Below are positions 40,598 to 49,814 of a stretch of DNA of 64,000 bases, one piece after another. Each line of letters begins with the position of its first letter. The stretch's first letter is position 1. The notes under the pieces are model-generated. The model did no database searches. It was not told the DNA's origin and worked only from the letters and a program-made list of their open reading frames with translations. Made by a program: the position numbers and the translations under genes. The DNA is from Bacillus sp. (in: firmicutes) (lineage in GTDB: Bacteria; Bacillota; Bacilli; Bacillales; Bacillaceae): assembly GCA_031180805.1 (NCBI GenBank), contig JAPSLL010000003.1, forward strand, positions 1 through 64,000. Reading direction: 5' to 3'.

Positions 40598-41944
40598 TTA
40601 TTTCCCTTTCTCTAATTTAGTTATTTTCATTTCCGTCCATTTCCCATATTTATAATATCCATATGCAAAAGCACTGCTAATGACAAAGCTTGCCCCCATT
40701 CCGACTGCAATGCCATTCTCACCTAACGATAAGGAACATAAATAAGTTAACGGGACTCTTAATACCCAAAACGAAATAAGATTTAGGAATAGAACTTGCA
40801 GCATTGCTCCTGCTGCTCTAACGATTCCGTTTAAAATAAAATTAATACCTAAAAACGGATAAAAGAAAGCAATAATTTGCAAATACCTCATCCCAAAATG
40901 AACGGCGGATTCTTCATCAATAAATAGACCAATTGCAAGCTTTGCACATACAACAACTATAAAACTAACGATAAACATAATGAGCAAATTCATTAAGACA
41001 CCATATTTGGCAATCTGATGAACACGATTCCATTTTGCCGCACCTATATTTTGCCCTGCCATACTATTTACAGCCGTCCCGAGTGCCATCGCCGGGAGCA
41101 TAATAATACTATCCAATCGCTGAGCAGCTCCGAATCCAGCTACAACATTATTGCCAAACGTATTGACAACACCCATTATCGCCATGACACCAGCTGAAAT
41201 CACGGTCATTTGTAGACCTGATGGAATACCTAGCTTAAAGATTGTGAACACTTCATTTCTTTTCGGTAATTTTGGCATCGTAAAGGGAACAAGACATCTG
41301 TTAATAGAGTCAATCATCCCGTACAAAAATGCAGCTCCTTGCGAGATAACAGTTGCATATGCAGCACCTTCAATTCCTAAATTAAAGCTATGAATAAAAA
41401 TCGGATCAAGAATTGCATTTAATACAACAGCGATCGCAACATATCGGATTGGTGTTTTGCTATCACCAAGTGCACGCATCACCGTTCCAATGAAGTTATA
41501 GCCAAATAAGAAGAGGATTCCAATAAAATTGATTTGCAAATATGCAGTTGCATCAGAAATCATTGATTCTGGTGTACCAAGCATTGTTACGAACCATTCT
41601 GAACATAAATAGCCAATTATCCCTAACGCAATTGATAAAATTAAAAGAACGACAACAAAGGCATTTACATAGCTTTTTAATCCTTCATCATTCTCTTGCC
41701 CTTTATGCTGAGATAGGATTGTTAATGTTGCATTATTAATTCCTATAATGAACGATAAAATCGTGAAAATAATTGTACTTGAAACAGAAATTGCTCCTAA
41801 AGCATTTGCTCCTAATAGATTACCAACCCATAAGCTATCGATAAACTGATAGGATACTTGCAATAAGTTCGTTAGCATTATAGGAAGGGAAAATAGCCAT
41901 ATTTGCCTTCCCACTTTCCCTTCAGTAAAATCATGTTGAGCCAT
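40598..41944 (-). CDS. MATE-family efflux transporter
   Basis: The 448-residue protein has about twelve hydrophobic helices in two homologous halves, with IWLFSLPIMLTNLLQVSYQFIDSLWVGNLLG at residues 15-45 and the related FKLGIPSGLQMTVISAGVMAIMG near 240. It should export drugs or metabolites using a Na+ or H+ gradient. It has its own ribosome site (GAGGGAG) and no operon partner, so the substrate is not indicated. A hairpin CATGATAAC/GTTATCATG is located 91-116 bp upstream (42035-42060). Confidence 0.9.
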   Translation of the reverse strand: MAQHDFTEGKVGRQIWLFSLPIMLTNLLQVSYQFIDSLWVGNLLGANALGAISVSSTIIFTILSFIIGINNATLTILSQHKGQENDEGLKSYVNAFVVVLLILSIALGIIGYLCSEWFVTMLGTPESMISDATAYLQINFIGILFLFGYNFIGTVMRALGDSKTPIRYVAIAVVLNAILDPIFIHSFNLGIEGAAYATVISQGAAFLYGMIDSINRCLVPFTMPKLPKRNEVFTIFKLGIPSGLQMTVISAGVMAIMGVVNTFGNNVVAGFGAAQRLDSIIMLPAMALGTAVNSMAGQNIGAAKWNRVHQIAKYGVLMNLLIMFIVSFIVVVCAKLAIGLFIDEESAVHFGMRYLQIIAFFYPFLGINFILNGIVRAAGAMLQVLFLNLISFWVLRVPLTYLCSLSLGENGIAVGMGASFVISSAFAYGYYKYGKWTEMKITKLEKGK

Positions 41945-42034
41945 GTTTATTCACTCCCTCATGTCAATCCTTTTTCATCTTACCATAGCTTTTTTACTGT
42001 AAGCATTTGCTATGCTTAGAGAAAAATAGAAATC

Positions 42035-42060
42035 CATGATAACGGAGATAGGTTATCATG
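42035..42060. repeat. Inverted repeat upstream of the MATE gene
   Basis: CATGATAAC (42035-42043) and GTTATCATG (42052-42060) form a perfect 9-bp stem with an 8-nt loop. It lies 91 bp before the MATE start codon and could be an operator for a regulator of the exporter; no evidence beyond symmetry. Confidence 0.45.
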
Positions 42061-42078
42061 TTTTAATATTTCTTAAAT

Positions 42079-42113
42079 AAAAAAGGATACCACTTTAAAT
42101 TAGTGATATCCTT
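42079..42113 (-). terminator. Terminator of the maltose-type operon
   Basis: On the minus strand AAGGATATCACTAA pairs with a near-complementary AGTGGTATCCTT followed by TTTT. It lies 6 bp after the alpha-glucosidase stop codon. Confidence 0.85.
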
Positions 42114-42118
42114 CTCTC

Positions 42119-43798
42119 TTATGATTTGATACGATATACCCTTGCTTCATATGGCTTCAATGAGAAAACGTTCACAGAATCATGGTCTTCTACTTCGTAA
42201 TTCGCTAACAAAAGGTCATTGGAATGAACATGGAAAGCTAGTTGTTCCTCCCAAGTCGCCAGCTTTTCCGAAAGATTTGCAAACACTACAACTTGATCCT
42301 CATTAGTTGTTCGTGTATAAGCATATATTTGGGGGTGATTTTCAAGGATAAGATTATACACTCCATATGTGAATACTTCATTATCCTTTTTTAAGCGAAT
42401 CATATTTTTATAAAATTGCAGTACTGAACGGTTATTTTCCTGTTGAGCTGCTACGTTAATTTTTTTATAATTTTCATTTATTCCTATCCATGGTGTCCCA
42501 GTAGTAAAACCTGCATTGACTTCAGAAGACCATTGCATTGGCGTTCGCGAATTATCCCTGCTTGACGCCCAAATGATTTCCATAACCTCTTTATGTGACA
42601 TACCTTCCTCACGTTTAAAACGATAGAGATTTTTTGTGGCAACATCATTATAGTCTTCAATATGATTGAATTTCACATTTGTCATACCGATTTCCTGACC
42701 TTGATAAATAAACGGTGTTCCTTGCATAAGGAAATACATTGCTCCTAATGCAGTAGCACTTTCATACCAATATTTCTCATCATTTCCCCATGTTGAGACT
42801 CTGCGTGGCTGGTCATGATTTTCAATGAATAATGCATTCCACCCTTTATTTTCAAGACTTTTTTGCCATCTCGATAAAACTTCCTTTAATTCTACTATGT
42901 CTAATTTCTTTTTCGTGCTTGCATCCCATAAAGATAAGTGCTCAAATTGGAAGACCATATTGAACTTCCCATTTCCTTCTCCAACCCATTCATCTAAATC
43001 CTTCTCATCGTCAGCGCTGACACCATTTGCCTCGCCAACCGTCATAATATCATATTTTGCAAAGGTTTCTTCCTTTAATTCCTTTAAATATTTATGGATT
43101 CCTTCTACGTTCATATGTTTATCAAAGGATGGGACATATTTTAGACCTTTTTCATTCGGCATATCCTTTAGGCCTTCTTCTTTATTAATATGACTAATCG
43201 CATCGACACGGAATCCATCAATCCCTTTGTCAAGCCACCAATTTATCATTTGATATAAAGAGTAACGAACTTCTTCGTTTTTCCAATTTAAATCAGGCTG
43301 CTTTGTTGAAAATAGGTGCATATAATATTGACCTGTTTTTTCATCATATTCCCATGCCGATCCATTAAAAATGCTTTCCCAATTATTAGGCTCTTTTCCA
43401 TCTTTTCCATCTCGCCATATATACCAATCTCGCTTTGGATTATCCTTTGACGAGCGTGATTCTATAAACCATGGATGCTCGTCACTCGTATGATTTATCA
43501 CTAAATCGATAATTAGCTTCATCCCGCGTTTATGGACTTCAACTAAAAGCTCATCAAAATCTGCCATTGTTCCGAATTCATCTAAAATATCCTGATAATC
43601 GCTTATATCGTATCCATTGTCATCATTAGGAGATTTATACATCGGGCAAATCCAAATGACATCAATTCCGAGCTCTTTAATATAATCTAATTTGGAAATC
43701 ATCCCTTGAAGATCTCCGATTCCGTCACCGTTTGAATCCATAAAGCTTCTCGGATAAACTTGATAGGCTACGGCTTCTTTCCACCATGCTTTCTTCAT
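42119..43798 (-). CDS. GH13 alpha-glucosidase (MalL/oligo-1,6-glucosidase group)
   Basis: The 559-residue cytoplasmic enzyme has all GH13 regions: DLVINHTSDEHPWF near residue 100, QPDLNWKN near 170, GFRVDAISH with the nucleophile Asp near 199, VGEANG with the acid/base Glu near 255 and FIENHDQPR near 327. In this subfamily the residue after the nucleophile is usually Val in alpha-1,6-acting enzymes; here it is Ala, which fits alpha-1,4 (maltose-type) specificity. It would release glucose from imported maltooligosaccharides. It follows a LacI regulator and ABC importer genes on the same strand, and is the last gene before a terminator. Confidence 0.9.
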   Translation of the reverse strand: MKKAWWKEAVAYQVYPRSFMDSNGDGIGDLQGMISKLDYIKELGIDVIWICPMYKSPNDDNGYDISDYQDILDEFGTMADFDELLVEVHKRGMKLIIDLVINHTSDEHPWFIESRSSKDNPKRDWYIWRDGKDGKEPNNWESIFNGSAWEYDEKTGQYYMHLFSTKQPDLNWKNEEVRYSLYQMINWWLDKGIDGFRVDAISHINKEEGLKDMPNEKGLKYVPSFDKHMNVEGIHKYLKELKEETFAKYDIMTVGEANGVSADDEKDLDEWVGEGNGKFNMVFQFEHLSLWDASTKKKLDIVELKEVLSRWQKSLENKGWNALFIENHDQPRRVSTWGNDEKYWYESATALGAMYFLMQGTPFIYQGQEIGMTNVKFNHIEDYNDVATKNLYRFKREEGMSHKEVMEIIWASSRDNSRTPMQWSSEVNAGFTTGTPWIGINENYKKINVAAQQENNRSVLQFYKNMIRLKKDNEVFTYGVYNLILENHPQIYAYTRTTNEDQVVVFANLSEKLATWEEQLAFHVHSNDLLLANYEVEDHDSVNVFSLKPYEARVYRIKS

Positions 43799-43833
43799 GT
43801 TGATTCCTCTCTTTAACCTAATTATTTATCAAA

Positions 43834-44859
43834 TTATGATTGTCTTCGTTCACATGATTTTCTCTCAATAAATTTCGTTGGGATCGTAATTCTCTTTGGT
43901 AATGTATCAGGCTTTTCTATTTTTTCAATAAGGCAGCTCGTTGCTTCAAAACCTAGCTGGTCAATACAAATATCAACTGATGTTAATGGTGGTTTTGAAT
44001 GTTCTGAGAGCATTAAGTTATTGAAACTAACAATTGAAATATCTTCAGGCACTTTAATGTTCATGTCTCCTAAATGACTAATCATTTCATATGCTATAAG
44101 ATCATCCTGTGTTACAAGCGCAGTAGGAGGTGAATCTAAAGACATAAGTGATTTGAGCGCTTCTTTTCCATTATCTTTAATAAATTCTTCATGTACCATA
44201 TAGTCTTTATTAAAAGGTATACCTGCTTCATTAAGGGCTAGCTTATATCCATTAAGGCGATCAATTGTCACAACAAAGTCAAGGCTGCCGCCTACAAATG
44301 CGATATGACGATGACCGAGCTCGATTAAATAATTTGTTACTTGCTTTGTTATGAAAATGTTATCGTTATCAACAAAGGTAATTCGCTCTTCATTTTGATC
44401 AGGACGCCCAACGACTGTAAAAGGAAAATTAGTTTCCTGCAAAAATTTCATCGTTTTATCATTGATTCGTGAATAGAGAAGGATAACACCATCAACACGT
44501 CTCCCTTGAACCATAGACGTTACTTCTGCATAAATTTCTTCTTCCGTTGATCCTGTTGATAAATAAATTCCATATTTATTCGCATGGGCATTTTTACTTA
44601 TTCCTCTTAATACTTCTGGGAAGAATGGATTTTGGAATGCATGGTAAGCCGAATTTGGCATAATGACTCCAATAGATTGCGTACTTTTTGCAGCAAGACT
44701 ACGCGCTTGAAAGTTTGGATAATACCCTAGCTCCTCCATCACTTCACGAACACGTTTTTTCGTTTTTTCACTTATACGTGGGCTATTCGCAATCACCCTT
44801 GACACCGTAGAAGGTGCTACATTTGCCTTTTTGGCAACATCTTTAATTGTAACGATCAT
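43834..44859 (-). CDS. LacI-family regulator of the maltose-type operon
   Basis: The 341-residue protein starts MIVTIKDVAKKANVAPSTVSRVI, a canonical LacI helix-turn-helix, then the hinge region ending GYYPNFQARSLA and an effector-binding domain. Start 44859 gives this N-terminus and follows AAGGTGG; a longer in-frame extension upstream has no family similarity. It probably represses the ABC genes and malL-like gene in the absence of maltose-type sugars, like MalR of other Gram-positives. A palindromic operator (45016-45030) lies 157 bp upstream, suggesting autoregulation. Confidence 0.9.
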   Translation of the reverse strand: MIVTIKDVAKKANVAPSTVSRVIANSPRISEKTKKRVREVMEELGYYPNFQARSLAAKSTQSIGVIMPNSAYHAFQNPFFPEVLRGISKNAHANKYGIYLSTGSTEEEIYAEVTSMVQGRRVDGVILLYSRINDKTMKFLQETNFPFTVVGRPDQNEERITFVDNDNIFITKQVTNYLIELGHRHIAFVGGSLDFVVTIDRLNGYKLALNEAGIPFNKDYMVHEEFIKDNGKEALKSLMSLDSPPTALVTQDDLIAYEMISHLGDMNIKVPEDISIVSFNNLMLSEHSKPPLTSVDICIDQLGFEATSCLIEKIEKPDTLPKRITIPTKFIERKSCERRQS

Positions 44860-45015
44860 TTTAACAACCACCTTACCCTCAAGCTGTCTCATATAGAGCT
44901 GCCCCTTTACAAGAAAGAGAACCCCTTTTTTTATAATTAATTTATACAAATCTACAATCAGTTCTTATTTTCTTTTAGTTATATATTCTTCTATTTTACT
45001 TAAGAAACAAATACT

Positions 45016-45030
45016 TGGAAACGGTATCCA
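45016..45030. promoter_or_regulatory. LacI-type operator upstream of the maltose regulator gene
   Basis: TGGAAACGGTATCCA has symmetric TGGA/TCCA ends around a CG-containing core, the usual LacI/GalR pattern. It is the only such site in the 320-bp gap between the permease and regulator genes. An internal promoter is plausible. Confidence 0.45.
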
Positions 45031-45065
45031 CAAAAAATCTTCTACATTAGATATTTGCAGGAACT

Positions 45066-45091
45066 CCGCTTTTCAATTAGAAGAAAAGCGG
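45066..45091. other. Hairpin after the maltose-type permease gene
   Basis: CCGCTTTTC and GAAAAGCGG are perfectly complementary across an 8-nt loop. It lies 90 bp after the MalG-type permease stop codon. The AAAAGCGG ends recall the ends of the dispersed repeats at 13442-13746, so it may be a short relic of such an element. No T-run. Confidence 0.5.
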
Positions 45092-45180
45092 GGCTCTTGG
45101 GAAGCAAGCATGTTTTACCGATGGCACTTCCTTAAGTAAGAAGAAATTATATAGCTTATTTGAGCATGATACCTTTCTAC

Positions 45181-45996
45181 TTACTTAACAGCTCCCTCTG
45201 TCATCCCTTTAATAATCTCGCGTTGAGCAAAGAAATAAACGAGAATAACTGGGATAATCGCAATTGTTAAACCTGCCAAAGCTAGGTGCCATTGCTTCGT
45301 ATACTCTCCAAAGAAGAAGAACATTTTTAAAGGAATTGTCTGTAATCCCTCTTGGTTAATAACTAAAGATGGTAATAAGTAGTCATTCCAAATATAAATG
45401 ATGTTTAAAATCGCAACCGTTACAGTTATCGGTTTGAGCATTGGGAAGATAATGTACCAAAAAACTTGGAACTTGTTACAGCCATCTATGATTGCTGCTT
45501 CATCTAATGATTTAGAAATCCCATTTAACGTACCATGGAATAGGAAAATCGATAAGCTACTACCAAAGCCTAGATACATGAAAATAAGTCCCACACGATT
45601 GAGCATATCCGCCTGCCCGAATACAGTAATAAGTGGAATCATTACCGACTGGAAAGGTATTAACATCGCTGCAACAAATAACATAAATAAAACTGTACTT
45701 GTTTTGCTTTTATTACGTGATAACGCATATGCAGCCATTGATGAAAAGATGACGATAATAACAACACTTATAACGGTAATGATCAGAGAGTTTACTAGTG
45801 TATGCATAAAATCAAGCTCTTCAAACGCTTCAATATAGTTGTCAAACGTAAATTCACTAGGTAATTTTAAAACATCTGTAAAAATCTCTTTTTTTGTTTT
45901 AAATGAGTTAACTATCATCAAATAAAAGGGTGATAGCCATAACAATCCAAGGATAATCCCTAAAATTTCTACAGGTAGAAGGCTTTTTCTTCGCAT
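45181..45996 (-). CDS. ABC sugar transporter permease, MalG type
   Basis: The 271-residue membrane protein has six predicted helices, from VEILGIILGLLWLSPFYLMIV onwards, and the EAA loop DEAAIIDGCNKFQVFWYIIFPMLKP near residues 160-185. Its start shares a base with the stop codon of the MalF-type gene (TAATG), so the two are translationally coupled. It ends EGAVK, as in the other MalG-type permeases of the window. No ATPase gene is present. Confidence 0.92.
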   Translation of the reverse strand: MRRKSLLPVEILGIILGLLWLSPFYLMIVNSFKTKKEIFTDVLKLPSEFTFDNYIEAFEELDFMHTLVNSLIITVISVVIIVIFSSMAAYALSRNKSKTSTVLFMLFVAAMLIPFQSVMIPLITVFGQADMLNRVGLIFMYLGFGSSLSIFLFHGTLNGISKSLDEAAIIDGCNKFQVFWYIIFPMLKPITVTVAILNIIYIWNDYLLPSLVINQEGLQTIPLKMFFFFGEYTKQWHLALAGLTIAIIPVILVYFFAQREIIKGMTEGAVK

Positions 45997-46856
45997 TACA
46001 TTTCAACCTCCCGTTTCTTGTTGATATACACTTGTGTTAATGAAAGCACGGCAACGATAATGAAGAAAATAACTGCTTTAGATTGTGCAAACGCCATTTC
46101 TGTTTCACCAAACGCTGTTTTAAAAATTTCCATCGCTACCATTTGTGTTGAATTAAAAGGACCACCTGCAGTTAATGAAAGGTTTTGGTCATATAGTTTA
46201 AAAGAATTCGATAATGTTAAGAACATACTAACTGTAAAGGCTGGAGCAACTAATGGGAAAATCACATAACGGAATTTTTTGAAAGGACCCGCTCCATCAA
46301 TTTCTGCAGCTTCTAATAATTCTCCTGGTAGGCCTTCTAAGTAAGCAATATAGATAATCATGATATAACCTGCCATTTGCCAGCTCATTAAAATAACTAA
46401 GCCCCAAAAACCAGTTTCAGTAGTAGACAACCAGCCTTTTAATCCCTCTATTCCGAGGATATCACCGAGACCTGCAAATACTTTAATGAAGATAAATTGC
46501 CAAATGAACCCTAGAATTAATCCACCAATTAGGTTTGGCATAAAAAAGACCGTTCTTAACAATTTACTAGATTTAATTTTTGTTGTTACAATAAGAGCTA
46601 ACCCCAAACCAATTACATTTGTTAAGATTATCGATACAACAGAGAATTTCACAGTGAACCAAAGAGATGCGAGAAATTCCTTATCCTTAAATGCATCGAT
46701 ATAATTCTCAAAGCCAACAAATGAACCTACTTTAATTCCATTCCAGTCTGTAAATGAATAATAAACACCTATTAATAAGGGCACGATGATTACTAATAAT
46801 AATGCTAGTAACACCGGAGCTAAAAACAACCAGTAGGCTAAATCCCTAGTACGCAT
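45996..46856 (-). CDS. ABC sugar transporter permease, MalF type
   Basis: The 286-residue protein has six predicted helices, beginning LAYWLFLAPVLLALLLVIIVPLLIG, and an EAA loop LLEAAEIDGAGPFKKFRYVIFPLV near residues 185-208. Start 46856 follows GGAGGG. It is separated from the binding-protein gene by 235 bp that contain two strong hairpins. Confidence 0.92.
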   Translation of the reverse strand: MRTRDLAYWLFLAPVLLALLLVIIVPLLIGVYYSFTDWNGIKVGSFVGFENYIDAFKDKEFLASLWFTVKFSVVSIILTNVIGLGLALIVTTKIKSSKLLRTVFFMPNLIGGLILGFIWQFIFIKVFAGLGDILGIEGLKGWLSTTETGFWGLVILMSWQMAGYIMIIYIAYLEGLPGELLEAAEIDGAGPFKKFRYVIFPLVAPAFTVSMFLTLSNSFKLYDQNLSLTAGGPFNSTQMVAMEIFKTAFGETEMAFAQSKAVIFFIIVAVLSLTQVYINKKREVEM

Positions 46857-46978
46857 GTATAATCCCTCCACATGATGTAAATTAGAACCTTGTTCAGCAT
46901 TAAATGAACGATATAATTCAAGTTCAAATTTTCATTTTTATTTTTTTTGCACCCTGCACTATGAACAAGTAAGGCACT

Positions 46979-47013
46979 CCATAATAGAAAGCATTAGTTG
47001 CCTTCTATTATGG
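46979..47013 (-). other. Strong intercistronic hairpin in the maltose-type operon
   Basis: CCATAATAGAAAGC and GCCTTCTATTATGG form a 14-bp stem with one mismatch and a 7-nt loop. It lies about 80 bp after the binding-protein stop codon and has no T-run. Together with the hairpin at 47031-47069 it separates binding-protein and permease genes. Confidence 0.7.
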
Positions 47014-47030
47014 AATGACCCACCTTTTAA

Positions 47031-47069
47031 TTAGGGGCCAGTCCCTTTTTAAAAGGAGACTGACCCTAC
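47031..47069 (-). other. Intercistronic hairpin built from a GGGGnCAGTCCC palindrome
   Basis: TAGGGGCCAGTCCCTTTT can pair with AAAAGGAGACTGACCCTA with a few mismatches. It starts about 20 bp after the binding-protein stop codon. Its arms contain the mini-palindrome family also seen at 2023, 10741, 30884 and 53172. Confidence 0.65.
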
Positions 47070-47091
47070 CAATTTTCATTTCTACTTACAT

Positions 47092-48402
47092 TTATTCTGC
47101 TCTTGCTTCTTCCCATTGCTTTTTAGAATCTTTGATGATGTCATCCCATGATGCTTCTTCTAGTAAATATTTTTGGATATTCGCTCCAAGAACATTTTGC
47201 GCCCAGTTCAATGGATATCCACTGAATGTCCAGCCAATTGTTTTTCCAGCTTCTGAATATTCATAAACTGCTTTTGATAATGGATCACTAATTTTTGATG
47301 CATCATAGCCTTCATATGCAGGAACGAATTTGAAATCGTTAATTACAACTTCTTTTCCTTCGTCAGATGTATATAACCAATCTAAAAACTTGCTTGCTTC
47401 CTCTACTACCTTTTTATCCTTTTGGCTATTTACAGCCCAGTACATTGGTACGCCAACAGGAATAGAATCTTCTTTGTAGCCTGGAACAGGAATTGGTAAG
47501 AAATCAACCTTGCTGTTAGCTAGCTCTTCATCAATGCCAGCGATTGAGCCATATACCCAGTTACCTTGTTGAATAATCGCAACTTTACCAGTTGAGAATA
47601 ACTCTTCAACCTGCTGAGAATAATCAAGGCTTACTGTAGGTTGTACAGAATATTTATTTTGCAAATCAACGAAAGCCTTCATTGCATCGCTATATTCAAA
47701 GCCAATTGTTTTCGATTCAAATGCTTTTGTTACGTTTCCATCAAATTCAGGTGAAATAAATGCATTTGCTAAATGCTGTCCAGTTACCCAAGTTTCTTTT
47801 GCTGGTAATGCGAATACAGCATCAAGACCAAGGTCACCTTTTTTCTCATCTAACGTTTTTACAGCAGCTTCTAATGAAGCCATATCTTTAATATCTTCAG
47901 GATTAATCCCTGCTTTTTCAAAAATTTCTGTATTGTAGATTAAACCATATCCTTCTTGGTTAAATGGTAATCCTAAAACTTTACCGTCTTTTGTCACTCC
48001 ATCAAGTGTACCTTCAAGCGCTGCATCCGCAGCCTTTGTATTTGTTAAATCAGCTAAGTTATCTTCCCAGTCAATAACATCTGTTGGTCCACCAATATTG
48101 AAGATTGCTGGTTCATCACCAGATGCAAATTTTGATCTTAACGCTGCACCATAATCTTCTCCACCACCAACAGTTTGAATGTTAATTTTCACACCAGGAT
48201 TTGCTTCTTCATATTGCTTTGCTACATCTTCGAACTGATCCTTAAACTCAACTTTGAATTGAAACACATCTAATGTGACTTTATCTCCATCTGAGCCACC
48301 ATCTCCCGAACCAGCATCATCAGAAGAAGAGCAGCCAGTTAATACAACGCTTACAAGAAATAAAATAGAGAAAAGCCCTAAAAAGAATTTCTTTTTACCC
48401 AT
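47092..48402 (-). CDS. Maltose/maltodextrin-type binding lipoprotein
   Basis: The 436-residue family 1 solute-binding protein carries a lipoprotein signal (KFFLGLFSILFLVSVVLTGC; lipobox LTGC, Cys 24) and a Ser/Asp/Gly-rich linker. The mature part begins VTLDVFQFKVEFKDQFEDVA. It delivers the ligand to the two downstream permeases. The ligand is inferred as maltose or maltooligosaccharides from the alpha-glucosidase and LacI regulator in the same operon. It is the first gene; operator-like sites lie upstream at 48441-48454 and 48569-48584. Confidence 0.9.
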   Translation of the reverse strand: MGKKKFFLGLFSILFLVSVVLTGCSSSDDAGSGDGGSDGDKVTLDVFQFKVEFKDQFEDVAKQYEEANPGVKINIQTVGGGEDYGAALRSKFASGDEPAIFNIGGPTDVIDWEDNLADLTNTKAADAALEGTLDGVTKDGKVLGLPFNQEGYGLIYNTEIFEKAGINPEDIKDMASLEAAVKTLDEKKGDLGLDAVFALPAKETWVTGQHLANAFISPEFDGNVTKAFESKTIGFEYSDAMKAFVDLQNKYSVQPTVSLDYSQQVEELFSTGKVAIIQQGNWVYGSIAGIDEELANSKVDFLPIPVPGYKEDSIPVGVPMYWAVNSQKDKKVVEEASKFLDWLYTSDEGKEVVINDFKFVPAYEGYDASKISDPLSKAVYEYSEAGKTIGWTFSGYPLNWAQNVLGANIQKYLLEEASWDDIIKDSKKQWEEARAE

Positions 48403-48440
48403 CTTAATACCCCCGTATATTTATTTTGTGCATCAATCAA

Positions 48441-48454
48441 GGAAAACGATTGCA
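48441..48454. promoter_or_regulatory. LacI/MalR-type operator 1 of the maltose-type operon
   Basis: GGAAAACGATTGCA (minus strand TGCAATCGTTTTCC) resembles the GCAAACG-type half sites of MalR and cre elements. It lies 38 bp before the binding-protein start codon, where a bound repressor would block transcription. Confidence 0.45.
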
Positions 48455-48568
48455 CTAACAAGCAATATAAACGAATTGTTCAACATATTAAATCCCGAAA
48501 ATAACTGAATTTTCTACATTATTCTCGCTTATATTTAATATGTATACGTCTACATTTGTGCAACTATT

Positions 48569-48584
48569 TGCGAAATCGTTTGCA
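48569..48584. promoter_or_regulatory. LacI/MalR-type operator 2 of the maltose-type operon
   Basis: TGCGAAATCGTTTGCA is a near-palindrome with TGC/GCA ends and a central CG, very like Gram-positive MalR operators. It lies 167 bp upstream of the binding-protein gene. Confidence 0.55.
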
Positions 48585-48809
48585 CTTAACTTGCAAATAA
48601 AATATATCATAGAAAATAGGTTTGTACAATATTATTTTTATTTTTTTCTAGATACTTTTTCTCATAGATAAAGAATGTAAAATTGACGTAAGATGAGAAA
48701 CGGTTCTTTATTTACCTGTTATGAACTTTATTCCCCCTTTTAGAGCACTATTATTTACCGTTTTATATAAAGATAATAATTCATATATAATGTGCAAGGA
48801 AAGCAAAAT

Positions 48810-48856
48810 AAAAAGCCTCGATTAAAGGTCTCTATACCCTTTAGCCGAGGCTTTTA
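48810..48856 (-). terminator. Terminator of the qoxABCD operon
   Basis: On the minus strand AAAGCCTCGGCTAAAGG pairs with CCTTTAATCGAGGCTTT and is followed by T residues. It lies about 45 bp after the qoxD stop codon. Confidence 0.9.
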
Positions 48857-48899
48857 TTAGCAACTTTAGAAAGTCATTTCTCAATCGATTCTATATTTA

Positions 48900-49196
48900 T
48901 TAGTGCATTGATGTCATAACCCAAACGGAACCGACAACAATAATAAGTGCAATAAATGTAGCTGATAGCATTTTACCTACTTGCCATCCACCTTCACCTT
49001 CTGTTACGTGCATGAACATAAATAACTGAATCGCAGCTTGTAAAAATGCAAGTACAAAAACGATAACAATGATTGTGTTCATCGCTAAGCCTGCATCAAG
49101 TCCAACCCATACTGCTAAGAAGGTAAGGCCAACTGAAAGTAAAAATCCGATAATTTGCATCCATGGAAAATGGTGATTATTTGCTTTACTACTCAT
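48900..49196 (-). CDS. qoxD: Cytochrome aa3 quinol oxidase subunit IV
   Basis: The 98-residue membrane protein has three helices in the family pattern: WMQIIGFLLSVGLTFLAVWVGL, NTIIVIVFVLAFLQAAIQLFMFMH and MLSATFIALIIVVGSVWVM. It is an accessory subunit that stabilises the aa3 quinol oxidase. Start 49196 overlaps the qoxC stop (ATGA) and follows GGTGGGA. It is last in qoxABCD. Confidence 0.93.
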   Translation of the reverse strand: MSSKANNHHFPWMQIIGFLLSVGLTFLAVWVGLDAGLAMNTIIVIVFVLAFLQAAIQLFMFMHVTEGEGGWQVGKMLSATFIALIIVVGSVWVMTSMH

Positions 49197-49810
49197 GATC
49201 CCACCATCCCTAATAGGTATACACCAGTAAAGACGAAAATCCATACAAAGTCTAAAAAGTGCCAGTATAGACTTGAGATAAATACCTTTTTAGCTGTATC
49301 TGGTGTTAAACCTCTACTTTTTATTTGTAAAAGAATTAATGTAATCCAGCAAATCCCTATAGATACGTGAAGTCCATGTGTACCTGTTAAGAAATAAAAG
49401 CTAGACCAGTATGCATTCGTACCAATCGTTGCACCTTCATGAACAAGGTGAACAAACTCTTCAATTTCTAAATATAAAAATCCTAAACCGAACAATAATG
49501 TAATAATTGTCCAAATGACCATTGACTTTGTATTATTTCTTCTCATTTCATGAATTGCTAAGCCACTCGTAAAACTACTTGTTAACAAAAGTAATGTCAT
49601 GATCATTGTATTCTTCAAATCAAAAAGCTCACCAGGCAGAGGACCTCCGCCTGTGTTGCCATTTAGTACAAAAAATGTTGCAAAGATTGTTGCAAATAAA
49701 GCCATTTCAGCGCCCAAGAAGACCCAGAATCCAAATATATTCAATCTACCAATACTAGATTGATATTCCAAGGGCGTGTTAGGACTCATATTACTATTTA
49801 CTTGTGCCAT
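49193..49810 (-). CDS. qoxC: Cytochrome aa3 quinol oxidase subunit III
   Basis: The 205-residue heme-copper oxidase subunit III has about five helices, with GRLNIFGFWVFLGAEMALFATIFATFFVL (residues 21-49), NTKSMVIWTIITLLFGLGFLYLEIEEFVH and GTHGLHVSIGICWITLILLQI near 145. It supports the catalytic core. Start 49810 follows AAGGAGG; the longer in-frame extension overlaps qoxB and is unlikely. It begins 4 bp after qoxB. Confidence 0.94.
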   Translation of the reverse strand: MAQVNSNMSPNTPLEYQSSIGRLNIFGFWVFLGAEMALFATIFATFFVLNGNTGGGPLPGELFDLKNTMIMTLLLLTSSFTSGLAIHEMRRNNTKSMVIWTIITLLFGLGFLYLEIEEFVHLVHEGATIGTNAYWSSFYFLTGTHGLHVSIGICWITLILLQIKSRGLTPDTAKKVFISSLYWHFLDFVWIFVFTGVYLLGMVGS

Positions 49811-49814
49811 AAAC

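Larger units (their letters stand above)
48403..48809. other. Promoter region of the maltose-type operon; no gene
   Basis: The AT-rich stretch has no credible gene. It holds two operator-like sites described separately and must contain the operon promoter. The right end carries the qox operon terminator. Confidence 0.5.

Noticed and set aside
42825-43193. 122-residue plus-strand frame opposite the GH13 alpha-glucosidase
   Set aside because: The sequence is the complement of conserved GH13 coding DNA with no independent start signal.
45398-45838. 146-residue plus-strand frame opposite the MalG-type permease
   Set aside because: It is antisense to a clear ABC permease gene and has no ribosome binding site; its length follows from the codon bias of the real gene.
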